NCBI GenBank assembly: GCA_028281235.1
Contig: JANQKG010000021.1
Span: 1 to 36,641, forward strand
From: Afifellaceae bacterium
GTDB lineage: Bacteria > Pseudomonadota > Alphaproteobacteria > Rhizobiales > Afifellaceae
Direction: 5' to 3'
Length of the DNA stretch: 36,641 nt
Shown here: piece by piece, positions 16,923 to 24,397 of the stretch
Layout of the letters: every line of letters begins with the position of its first letter
How positions within the stretch are numbered: position 1 is the stretch's first letter
Position numbers and translations under genes: made by a program
Notes under the pieces: model-generated
Database searches by the model: none
What the model saw: the letters and a program-made list of their open reading frames with translations, nothing else
What the model was told of the DNA's origin: nothing

Positions 16923-18482
16923 CTACTCTTTGACCGCGGTGTTCTCGTCCGCGAAGATGAAGGTAAGCGGCGAGGCCACCAGATCACTGACGCTGTCACG
17001 CTCAGCCCAGACGAAGCTCGGGGTCACCATTGCGGCGAGCGGAGCGTCTTCCCTCAGGACCAACTGGGCGGCGCGCAGCATGGCGTCGCGCACGTCCTGG
17101 CTCTTCGCGCTTGTGGCCTGGTTCAGAAGGTCGTCGTAGACCGGATTGCACCAGAACGTGCGGTTGGAGCCGTTCGGCGGCACCGCACCACACGTCAGGA
17201 ACTGCATCATCCAGGTCGCCTCGCCCGTCGATGGCGGCCATTTCTGCAACGTCGCCCATGACTTGTTTTCCTCGCGCGGCTGGCGGGCCTCACGCGAGAT
17301 GGTCGACCATTCCATGACCTCGATGTTCAAGGTGACGCCGACCTCCGCGAACATGCTCTGGATGGTCTCCATCAGAGCCACGTCCTTGGGGATGGTGCCG
17401 GTTCCCGGGCCCCAGATTGTCATTTCAAAACCATCCGGATAGCCGGCCTCGGTCAAGAGCGCGCGAGCCTTGTCCGGATCGTAGCCATAGCCGCGGAATT
17501 CGGTGTATCCCCCCGTCATCGGCGAGACGGCGCCGGGAATGACGACAGCCGTGCCGCCATAGAGGAACTCGGCGATCGCCTCCTTGTCGAGCGCATAGTT
17601 CAGCGCCCGGCGTACCCGAACGTCGCCTAGCGGCTCGCGCGTCGTATTGAAGTCGATGCGCAATCCCAGAATGGACAGCTTCTTGTTAACCGAGACGTCC
17701 GGATTGGCTTCGAGGCGCTCAATCATCTCATCGGGCAGTGCACCGGTGGCGTGGATTTGGCCCGCCTCAAGCTGCAGCGCACGTGTGCCTGCTTCCCGGA
17801 CCGGCCGGACCGTCACTTTGTCAAGCGCCGGCGCACCGCGCCAGTAATCTGGATTAGCCTCCAGGGTGATGTGGCTGCCCCGCACAGCCTCCACCAGCCG
17901 GAACGGGCCGGTACCGGCCGGGTGGTTGCCGACGTCGTCGCCATGCTCGCGATGCGCGGCCGGGCTGCCGATGCCGGCACCCTGATGCGCAAGCCGTTGC
18001 AGGAAAAACGAATGCGGCTGTTTCAGATGGACCGCAACACGGTGGTCTTCGAGCTTTTCCGCCCGGTCGACGAGACGGCCAAACAACGGCCATGCCTTGC
18101 GCGGCTGGTCCCCGCCCAGCACGCGCGTGTTGAAGAAGTAGGTGACCGCATCGGCGTTGAAGGGCGTGCCGTCGTGAAACGTGACGCCCTGGCGAAGATC
18201 GAAGGTCCAGGTCAGGCCGTCATCGGACTGCTCCCAACTTGTGGCGAGCGCCGGTTCGATCTCCAGGGAGCCCTTGTGTTCGGCAAAGCGGACAAGGTGT
18301 TCGAAGATCATCCGCATCACCTCTGCGGCGAAGTCGGTGGTGTGCGACGGCGGATCAAGCGTGTCGGGCTCGCCGGCCTGGGCGATGACAAGATGCTGTT
18401 GGGCCATGACCGGCGCTGCAACAAGCGCGAGCGCCAACACCGCACCCGTTACCCAAACCCGGTGTCGTCTTAGAGCGTGCAT
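16923..18482 (-). CDS. ABC transporter binding protein, family 5 (DppA-like), copy 2
   Basis: A 519-residue periplasmic binding protein. The start is placed at MHALRRHRVWV, preceded by GGGAGGAGA; the longer frame adds an unlikely 26 residues before the signal peptide. The signal peptide is about 27 residues (ALALVAAPVMA then QQHLV). Family motifs are AGEPDTLDPPSH and ATSWEQSDDGLTWTFDLRQG. It is similar along its whole length to copy 1 at 14433-16004. Being first in the operon and followed by a strong hairpin, it is probably the most abundant product. The two proteins may capture different ligands for the same permease. Confidence 0.92.
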   Translation of the reverse strand: MHALRRHRVWVTGAVLALALVAAPVMAQQHLVIAQAGEPDTLDPPSHTTDFAAEVMRMIFEHLVRFAEHKGSLEIEPALATSWEQSDDGLTWTFDLRQGVTFHDGTPFNADAVTYFFNTRVLGGDQPRKAWPLFGRLVDRAEKLEDHRVAVHLKQPHSFFLQRLAHQGAGIGSPAAHREHGDDVGNHPAGTGPFRLVEAVRGSHITLEANPDYWRGAPALDKVTVRPVREAGTRALQLEAGQIHATGALPDEMIERLEANPDVSVNKKLSILGLRIDFNTTREPLGDVRVRRALNYALDKEAIAEFLYGGTAVVIPGAVSPMTGGYTEFRGYGYDPDKARALLTEAGYPDGFEMTIWGPGTGTIPKDVALMETIQSMFAEVGVTLNIEVMEWSTISREARQPREENKSWATLQKWPPSTGEATWMMQFLTCGAVPPNGSNRTFWCNPVYDDLLNQATSAKSQDVRDAMLRAAQLVLREDAPLAAMVTPSFVWAERDSVSDLVASPLTFIFADENTAVKE

Positions 18483-18921
18483 CGCGATCTCCTCCCTCGG
18501 CCGACTCCTGCGACCTGTGTTCATCGTCTGATCGGCCAGCAGGAACCGGCCGATCAGCATCGTGACGAAGGCACAACCCTTCGCTCGCCCGAGCCTATGC
18601 GAGGTTCGACAATTGCGTCAACAATTATGAATACTATAATGCAAAATTACGTTCGCCGAGAAGGCAACAGCATGCATGCAGCCGCCGGCGGTGGCTGCAT
18701 GCGCTACGTAGCAGCCACGCGCCCGCGGTTTCCGCAGCATCTGCTTGGGAAGCAGGTGCGGAACGCGACTCCACCAAGAAGCCCTCAACAGGGCATTCCG
18801 GCAATGGCGCCCTGGGGCTCTCCAGGGGAGCAAGCCCTGCACGTTCATCTCGAAGTCGCGGAAGATCAGCCAGGGACGATCGGAGCCCGATTCGGTTCGT
18901 CAGATGCCGGGCGGCGCTTGA
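18483..18921. other. 439-bp promoter region upstream of the ABC operon
   Basis: No gene is recognised. The part nearest the binding-protein gene holds an AT-rich stretch (18610-18657), unusual in this GC-rich window, with a promoter candidate on the minus strand. Further upstream a hairpin with 10-base perfect arms (18674-18683, 18693-18702) is directly followed by the 10-bp palindrome GCTACGTAGC (18703-18712). The remainder to the opine dehydrogenase stop shows nothing recognisable. Confidence 0.55.
18594..18626 (-). promoter_or_regulatory. Candidate promoter and dyad for the ABC operon
   Basis: On the minus strand TTGACG (18616-18621) and CATAGG (18594-18599) are 16 bp apart, giving a leader of about 105 bases before the ATG at 18482. 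The dyad AATTG-N6-CAATT (18611-18626) overlaps the -35 box and could be an operator. Read by eye; modest match. Confidence 0.35.
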
Positions 18922-20007
18922 CTAGCCGGCAGTCGTCGCCACGATGTCTCTGGGCGAAAGGCCGGTGAATCCAAGCCGCTCCAGGGACAACCCCTCTGTC
19001 CAGTAGTCGACCTCGTTGGCGATGCCGGAGAGGGTGACCATGGCGTGGCAGCACGGCGTCGGAATGTCTACGAGCCCACCAAGCACGGCGACAGGCACGA
19101 GGCCGTAGGGCATGTCTTCAGAAAGATACCGGTGGGTGAGCGCCGGCGGCCCGGTCTCACAGGGGTCCCGAACCCATCTGGCGTTCCGATAACTCTCATA
19201 GGTGTCACCCGTCGCCGTCGCGACTTCAAGGCCGAAGGCTGCGGCAACGGCATCGCGCTCGTCACGCACCGCGTCGATTGCCTTGGCGACGCTCGGCGTC
19301 AAGCCGTCGCGGTAGATCATGAAGTCGCCGGCGGTGTACTCCAGCCATCCGGTGTTCATCAGCACGAGAGGGCCGTGGCCGATGATGTTGTCATTGCCGA
19401 GGCTGGTCGCCACGACATTGTCGGCGGCGACCACCTCCGGATAGATCGGCGCGAGCTGCCGGACCACGGCCTCGGTGTCGCGGGTCGGCGTCGCGGCGAC
19501 GCGAATCCTGCTCCTTTCGAGCACCACGCGGACGCGGCTCGGCCCAAGAAACGGCTCGTTGGCGCGGCAGATATGAAAACACACATCGGTTTCCGCGACG
19601 CGAACATTGGCCGCACCGCCGCTCTCGTCGAGAACGCGCCGCAGCCGCCAAGCGCCCCAGTTTCCGGGGCTGATCACCACTGTCTGGCCATCCGTTAGCC
19701 GGCCGGCAAGCGCCTCGAAGACGGCCATATGCGCGTAGGCAGGAACTGCCACGACGATCAGTTCAACACCGGCAAGGGCGGCATCGAGATCGGTCGTCAC
19801 CAGCGCCAGCCGCGCCTGGCCGGTGCGTCCGCGCGTTCCATACGAGCCGTACTTCTCGATCATGCCGGTTTCCATGAAAGGGGCGACACTGTCGGCGTAT
19901 TCGGGAAACTCAAAAAGGTGCACGGCGACATCGTGAAGGGCGAGGTCCGCGGCCATTGTCAGCGCACTGTTGCCGCCGCCGATCACGGCGGCCTTGGTCG
20001 GCTTCAT
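18922..20007 (-). CDS. NAD/NADP octopine/nopaline dehydrogenase family protein (opine dehydrogenase)
   Basis: A 361-residue protein with an N-terminal Rossmann domain (AAVIGGGNSALTMAADLALH, about 6-25, dinucleotide motif GGGNSA) and a C-terminal helical domain with the conserved segment LNTGWLEY-like LMNTGWLEYTAGDFMIYRDG. That segment corresponds to the His/Asp-bearing active-site region of octopine and nopaline dehydrogenases. Such enzymes reductively couple an amino acid and a 2-oxo acid to an opine, or run in reverse. GGAGGAA precedes the ATG. It follows the cupin gene by 186 bp and precedes the ABC operon. With an aminotransferase and aldolases beside it, oxidative breakdown of an imported opine-like compound is the favoured role, but synthesis cannot be excluded. 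Confidence 0.85.
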   Translation of the reverse strand: MKPTKAAVIGGGNSALTMAADLALHDVAVHLFEFPEYADSVAPFMETGMIEKYGSYGTRGRTGQARLALVTTDLDAALAGVELIVVAVPAYAHMAVFEALAGRLTDGQTVVISPGNWGAWRLRRVLDESGGAANVRVAETDVCFHICRANEPFLGPSRVRVVLERSRIRVAATPTRDTEAVVRQLAPIYPEVVAADNVVATSLGNDNIIGHGPLVLMNTGWLEYTAGDFMIYRDGLTPSVAKAIDAVRDERDAVAAAFGLEVATATGDTYESYRNARWVRDPCETGPPALTHRYLSEDMPYGLVPVAVLGGLVDIPTPCCHAMVTLSGIANEVDYWTEGLSLERLGFTGLSPRDIVATTAG

Positions 20008-20076
20008 CGGGGTTCCTCCACTGCTGCGTTTCTGGCGCCACCTTGTGCGCCGCTACACGCCCTCCGGCGATACGGC

Positions 20077-20090
20077 CTGACCGCGGTCAG
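20077..20090. promoter_or_regulatory. 14-bp perfect palindrome upstream of opine dehydrogenase
   Basis: CTGACCGCGGTCAG lies 70 bp before the opine dehydrogenase start, in the 186-bp gap after the cupin gene. It may be a regulator site or a small processing hairpin. Such short palindromes do occur by chance in GC-rich DNA. Confidence 0.3.
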
Positions 20091-20193
20091 AGCATCTTCA
20101 GTTCGGACGGACCGCACGATCTCAAGATTCGTGTAGAGACCGACCCCCTGAACCTTGTTCGCTGACCCGTGTTTCTTGGCCTTCACGCCAGGC

Positions 20194-20541
20194 CTACGGC
20201 CGTGGTCCGAACACGAGCACATAGTTGAGATCCTCGTCGGGCCCAACGCGGAAGCGGTGGGGCCCGCCGTCTTCGGGCGCGAACAGACCCATGCCCGGGC
20301 CGATCTCGAAGGTCTGCCCGTCCAGCGTGAACTCGCCCCTGCCGGAGAGGATGTACCAGCCCTGCTCGCTCTTGCGGGTGATTTCCGGCGTGGTCGATCC
20401 GGCATCCAAGGTGTTGACACAGAGTGAAAACTGGCGCGCGCCGCAGGACGCCTCCGTGAGCACCCGACGATAAGTGCCGATGCCCTTGTTGGGGCCGGTT
20501 TCAGCTTCCGCGAGCGGAACAACGGTTTTCCTTGCGTTCAT
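20194..20541 (-). CDS. Small cupin-domain protein lacking motif-1 histidines
   Basis: A 115-residue single-domain cupin. The fold is recognised from GWYILSGRGEFTLDGQTFEI and GPGMGLFAPEDGGPHRF. At motif 1 the usual H-x-H pair is replaced by Ile54 and Arg56 (TTPEITRKSEQGW); only Glu59 and the motif-2 His95 remain. A standard metal site is therefore unlikely, so it may bind a ligand or act as an isomerase-like or structural protein rather than a dioxygenase. It lies 24 bp after the HpcH/HpaI gene 20566-21342 and is co-oriented with it, suggesting a shared operon. The true role is unknown. Confidence 0.8.
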   Translation of the reverse strand: MNARKTVVPLAEAETGPNKGIGTYRRVLTEASCGARQFSLCVNTLDAGSTTPEITRKSEQGWYILSGRGEFTLDGQTFEIGPGMGLFAPEDGGPHRFRVGPDEDLNYVLVFGPRP

Positions 20542-20565
20542 TGCAATGTTCTTTCGCGCTGCATG

Positions 20566-21342
20566 TCATGATTTACGGCGCGCGGCCCTTGCGGTCGCGA
20601 CGCCCTCGCGGAACGGCCCCCACAGAAAGCCGGTCCAGCCGACGGACAAGAGTGTCGCCCCCCGATCGACCCAGTCGGCAGCATCGGTGAGGCGGGAGAC
20701 GACCTGGACGACGCGACCGGCTGCGCGGGTCGCCGCGATGACGTGGTCAATGGCCGCCTGAACGTCAGCGTGGTCGGCCTCGCCAGGCCGACCCATGGCG
20801 ACCGCCAGGTCGTTGTAGCCGATCCATACGCAATCGACGCCGGGCGTGGCGACGATTGCGTCGATTGCGTCGACCCCTTCCGGCTCCTCGATCTGGACCG
20901 TCACCAGCGTTTGACGATTGGCCTCCCTCAGATAGTCGCGGGTCGACACTCGGCCGTAGCCGGTTGCATGGGTGAAGTTTCCAAGGCCGCGTGTGCCGTC
21001 CGGTGGGTATTTGACGGCGTCGACCACCGCCTGTGCCGTGGCCGCGTCGCGAACGTGAGGAACGACGATGCCGAGAACGCCGCCGTCAAGCACGCGCTGG
21101 ATGAACTCCGGCCTGGCGGAGGGCACCCGGCAGACAACGGGCACCTGCGCTCGTTCACAGACCTGCGCCATCGTTGTGATCTGACGCTCATCAAGCGTAC
21201 CGTGTTCGGCGTCCAGGCTGATCGCGTCGGTCTCGCATCGCAGCAAGATCTCGATGAATTCCGGCGCGTGGAAGCTGATACCGGTCGTAACGCTGGTTTC
21301 GCCGCGATTGAGGCGGGCCTTCAACGTGTTCTCGTAGATCAT
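20566..21342 (-). CDS. HpcH/HpaI family aldolase, copy 2
   Basis: A 258-residue HpcH/HpaI-fold protein, paralogue of 16065-16826. Key segments are AISLDAEHGTLDERQ (catalytic His), VVPHVRDAATA, KYPPDGTRGLGN, IEEPEGVDAID (metal-ligand Glu) and WIGYNDLAVAMG (Asp ligand in NDLA, where most relatives have GDLS or ADLS). It probably cleaves a hydroxy-oxo acid to pyruvate and an aldehyde, using a divalent metal. It is followed after 24 bp by the cupin gene and preceded by the aminotransferase. Two different aldolases in one locus suggest two substrates or two steps. Confidence 0.9.
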   Translation of the reverse strand: MIYENTLKARLNRGETSVTTGISFHAPEFIEILLRCETDAISLDAEHGTLDERQITTMAQVCERAQVPVVCRVPSARPEFIQRVLDGGVLGIVVPHVRDAATAQAVVDAVKYPPDGTRGLGNFTHATGYGRVSTRDYLREANRQTLVTVQIEEPEGVDAIDAIVATPGVDCVWIGYNDLAVAMGRPGEADHADVQAAIDHVIAATRAAGRVVQVVSRLTDAADWVDRGATLLSVGWTGFLWGPFREGVATARAARRKS

Positions 21343-21367
21343 GATCGTATCGCCAGGTTCCTAGAAC

Positions 21368-21390
21368 ATGATCCGAGCGGATCGGATCAT
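21368..21390. repeat. Inverted repeat between aminotransferase and aldolase genes
   Basis: Nine-base perfect arms (ATGATCCGA at 21368-21376 and TCGGATCAT at 21382-21390) with a 5-base loop lie in the 175-bp gap. The CATGATCC arm resembles the halves of the RIME-like element at 32.4 kb, so this may be a short relative. No U-tract is present. Confidence 0.4.
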
Positions 21391-21517
21391 TCTGACGGTG
21401 CGTCTTGGATCAGGCCCGTGGGAGAGGCCGCACCGGCGTACCCGTCCCACCGCCGGCGCGTTCAGCCGACCCGGCGCGAAGCGAGGGGAGGGCGCGGTAC
21501 CCCCTTCAGTCGCGCGC

Positions 21518-22456
21518 CTACTCGGCCGCCGCGCGCCTCGCCTCATAGACCGGCGTGCGCCATTCGGGATGATCGGGAAGCTCGCCCCGCACGATCTGGA
21601 AATAGACATCCTGGACTTGGCGCGTCACAGAGCCCGGCTTGCCGTCGCCGACGGGCAGATTGTCGATGTCGATGACCGGGGCAATTTCCCACCCGGTGCC
21701 GCAGAAAAACACCTCCTCCGCCGCGTACAGCTCGCTGCGGTCGATATCGCGCACCACGACCTCGCGGTTCAGCCTTTCCTGACAGAGCTGGATGACCGTC
21801 GCGCGCGTGATGCTCTCCAGGATATCGGCGGTCACCGGCGGCGTCAGCACGACGCCGTCGCGGACAATGAACAAGCACATGCCGGCGCCCTCCGAGACCT
21901 TGCCGTCCGTAGTCAGGAAGATCGCCGAACCGTATCCGTCGGCATGCGCCTGCATGAGCGCCATACGGTTGTTGTTGTAATTGGCGTTGCACTTGACGCG
22001 TATCGGCATGGCGCTGTCGGGAAGCCGGCGCCACGAGCTAATCTGCGCCTTCGTGCCCTCGGTGATCCGTTTGGCAGGAGGGCGCACCACGGCTGCGACG
22101 GCTAGACCGATCGGACCATAGGACGGCGGGCCGTCGAAGCCCTCCACATAGACCATCGGCCGGATATGCACGTTCTCGCGGAAATTGCAGGCGCGCAGCA
22201 GTTCCAGCGTTGCCTCCGTGACTTGCTCCGCCGAGATGATCGTCTCAAACCGCATCACTTTCTGTGAATACTCAAGACGCTGCATGTGTTCCGGCATACG
22301 GAACACATAAAGCTGCTCCTCATCTTTGTTCCAGTAACCTCGAAGCCCCTCAAAAACTCCTGCGCCCGCCTTTGAAACTGCTGAGAAAACATGGATTCTT
22401 GCATCGTCCCACGGAACGACTTTGCCATCGATGTATGCGAATTCGGGCATCGACAT
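21518..22456 (-). CDS. Class IV aminotransferase, branched-chain amino acid type (IlvE-like)
   Basis: A 312-residue PLP enzyme of fold type IV. Family motifs are VFEGLRGYW near the N-terminus, the substrate-carboxylate region VHIRPMVYVEG, the PLP-lysine segment RVKCNANYNNNRMA and the cofactor-phosphate segment VSEGAGMCLFIV. The lysine context KCNANYNNN differs from the KAGGNY type of housekeeping IlvE, hinting at another amino donor. AGGAAG lies before the ATG. Transferring amino groups between a branched-chain-like amino acid and 2-oxoglutarate would connect well with the opine dehydrogenase, which releases or joins amino and oxo acids. It heads the leftward block. Confidence 0.9.
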   Translation of the reverse strand: MSMPEFAYIDGKVVPWDDARIHVFSAVSKAGAGVFEGLRGYWNKDEEQLYVFRMPEHMQRLEYSQKVMRFETIISAEQVTEATLELLRACNFRENVHIRPMVYVEGFDGPPSYGPIGLAVAAVVRPPAKRITEGTKAQISSWRRLPDSAMPIRVKCNANYNNNRMALMQAHADGYGSAIFLTTDGKVSEGAGMCLFIVRDGVVLTPPVTADILESITRATVIQLCQERLNREVVVRDIDRSELYAAEEVFFCGTGWEIAPVIDIDNLPVGDGKPGSVTRQVQDVYFQIVRGELPDHPEWRTPVYEARRAAAE

Positions 22457-22839
22457 GTTTTCTTCCTGCGGTTGGGGGTCTTCAAGCGCCGCGAACCTAC
22501 ACCACGATTAAAGCAGGCTGCAAGCATCATTGCACAATGAATTCAAAATTGTGCATGCGTATCAGCGACTAGTAGTCGAGTCTGGAATGCTGGCAGTCCA
22601 GTCCGGAATGGACGCCGGCACCGGTCGATCGACGGCATGCGGGGTTTGCCTGTCTCGCTGGAAGCACTCCTCTGGGGTTCGGGTGGTCGTTGGTGACGGG
22701 CAAACGATGCCGGGCTTGCTCTTTCGTCCGATACGCCGATAGAATGCATAATTCAAAGTTCGATCGATGTGTGGCCTTTTTAGCTTTTTGAACAGGAGCC
22801 CTGCGCCTGGCATCCGGGCGGGGCGGGCGAAGTAGGGCG
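22457..22839. other. 383-bp divergent promoter region (aminotransferase / RidA)
   Basis: No gene is recognised. It separates two divergent gene sets and should hold both promoters. The inverted repeat at 22531-22555 is the clearest element. The part next to the RidA start is GC-rich with a weak purine ribosome site, and a possible related motif TGCATAATTCAAA occurs at 22745-22757. Confidence 0.5.
22531..22555. promoter_or_regulatory. Probable operator: inverted repeat TGCACAAT-N9-ATTGTGCA
   Basis: Eight-base perfect arms at 22531-22538 and 22548-22555 lie 75-100 bp upstream of the aminotransferase start. On the minus strand one arm overlaps a possible -35 (TTGTGC) that is followed by TTTAAT. 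One of the GntR regulators in the window may bind it; the motif differs from the ATTGGTTAACCAAT sites. Confidence 0.5.
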
Positions 22840-24303
22840 GTGACGGACAACAAGCGTGGTGCCGGGCGTTCATCGGAGGTACCGCCATTCTCCGCGGCGG
22901 ACCTGCGCATCACCCCGCTCTGGCTCGACGGGATCGACTGTCCCTGGCCGGGCTACCCTGCGGCGGTTTCCGCGGCAGGATTTTGTTTCGTCGGTGCGCT
23001 GGTGCCGTACGGCCTCGACGGCGCGCCGCTGACCCTCTGGTCGCAGACGGAGGTCGGCCGATCCGGCCCGCCGGCCTACTTCTGCCGTGCCGATCGGGCA
23101 GCCGAGGCCGTTGGCGTGCAAGCGTCGGCAGCATGGCGTGCACTGGGTACATTGCTGGAATCCCGTGGCAGTTCGCTCGACGATGTGGTGCGCGAGCGCT
23201 ACTTCCAGCGCGACAAACGCTATTTCCCTGAACTGGAGAAGGCACGCATCCTGGCCCAACCCGATGCGCCGGCGCCGAGCGTCGGGATCGGCGTGTCAGC
23301 ACCGGGTCCGGAGGCCGACGCCTGGTTCTCGCTGGATGCCATCGCCATCGACCGTTCGACCTGGCCGTATCCCACCGGCCGGGAACTGCTGCGCTTGTCC
23401 GGCGATCTCGCGCCGCTTCCCACGTACAATACGGCGTTGCGTGCAGGTCCGTTCGTCTTCTCGTCCGGCCAGATCGCCATTGATACGTCGCGCCCGGGCG
23501 TTCCGGTAATCACCGGCTTTGACGACATCCCATCGCAGGGGCGCTTCCTGCAGACTGGCCGGTCGCATACCGATGCCCGCAACGGATTGATCGCCGCGCA
23601 AACCTGGTTCGTCTATGACCGCCGCCGCCGCATGCTGGACCAGATCGGTCTCTCCAACGCCGATATCGTCGAACTCGACATCTATCTGGCGGATATCCGC
23701 GACTTCGTCACGGTGTCGGCGGTTCATGACCATTTCTTTCCGGGATGTACCCCCGCAGTCACGGTCAGCGAGTTCACCGAGGTCGGACACAAGGGCACGC
23801 GCATCGAGACCCAGCTCGTCGCCTATCGCGATCCGCAACATCCGGCGCGGCATGTAGCGCAGGTCGATGAAGGCGATCCGCCGCGGTGGCGCCGCGCTGG
23901 GGCCGTAGCGGCCGGGCCGCTTGTCTTCACGGCCGGGCAGGCGGCGTCCCGTCGGGACGGGCGGCCGGTGATGGCGGCGGCGGAGCTGGCCGCACCGCTC
24001 CGGCGCGGTGCTGCGGCCGTCGCCCGCGCAACCGGCAACGAGATTGCGGCCGCACAGTCGGTTGCGCTCTTCGACGCGCTGGACCGTCAGCTTGCCGCGG
24101 CTGGGGCCGCGCTCGACCGGGTGGTGAAGCTCGACGTGTTGGTGGACGACTTCGCGGTCTTTCCGGCGCTGCATCTGGCGTTGGAGGAATATGGCCTGCC
24201 GCACAGGCCGGCGCTCACCGTCGTCAAGGTTCCGCGCCCGTCGCCGGTCGCCGGCGCTTGCGTGTGTGTTGCCGCAACAGCCGTCGTGGCGGAGCCGGCA
24301 TGA
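22840..24303 (+). CDS. Triple RidA/YjgF-domain fusion protein
   Basis: A 487-residue protein starting at GTG. Three consecutive segments resemble RidA (YjgF/YER057c/UK114) domains. Domain 1 is about 43-171 (AGFCFVGALVPYG to SLDAIAIDR), domain 2 about 193-329 (FVFSSGQIAIDTSRPGVPV, VVELDIYL-type DIVELDIYLADIRDF), and domain 3 about 352-484 (LVFTAGQAASRR, VVKLDVLVDDFAVF, HRPALTVVKVP). Only domain 3 keeps the Arg (R456) that binds the substrate carboxylate in RidA imine deaminases, so the first two may be structural. RidA normally forms trimers of 130-residue subunits, so the chain could itself be a pseudo-trimer. It is 94 bp upstream of tctB and divergent from the aminotransferase, a PLP enzyme whose reactive imines RidA typically clears. 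Confidence 0.85.
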   Translation: MTDNKRGAGRSSEVPPFSAADLRITPLWLDGIDCPWPGYPAAVSAAGFCFVGALVPYGLDGAPLTLWSQTEVGRSGPPAYFCRADRAAEAVGVQASAAWRALGTLLESRGSSLDDVVRERYFQRDKRYFPELEKARILAQPDAPAPSVGIGVSAPGPEADAWFSLDAIAIDRSTWPYPTGRELLRLSGDLAPLPTYNTALRAGPFVFSSGQIAIDTSRPGVPVITGFDDIPSQGRFLQTGRSHTDARNGLIAAQTWFVYDRRRRMLDQIGLSNADIVELDIYLADIRDFVTVSAVHDHFFPGCTPAVTVSEFTEVGHKGTRIETQLVAYRDPQHPARHVAQVDEGDPPRWRRAGAVAAGPLVFTAGQAASRRDGRPVMAAAELAAPLRRGAAAVARATGNEIAAAQSVALFDALDRQLAAAGAALDRVVKLDVLVDDFAVFPALHLALEEYGLPHRPALTVVKVPRPSPVAGACVCVAATAVVAEPA

Positions 24304-24397
24304 AGGCGCGGGGCGCATGTAAGGGTCGAGCGCCGAAGGATTCTCGTGACCCCGGAACCCTTCGCGCAGCCGCGCCAGGGCACGCAAAGAGGCGGCG

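Noticed and set aside
18618-18848. 76-residue minus-strand open frame upstream of the ABC operon
   Set aside because: It runs through the hairpin and AT-rich promoter-like island and resembles no family.
18922-20007. Opine-type metallophore (staphylopine/pseudopaline) synthesis
   Set aside because: Such loci need a nicotianamine-synthase-like gene next to the opine dehydrogenase; none is present, and the dehydrogenase resembles the octopine/nopaline type. Catabolic enzymes surround it instead.
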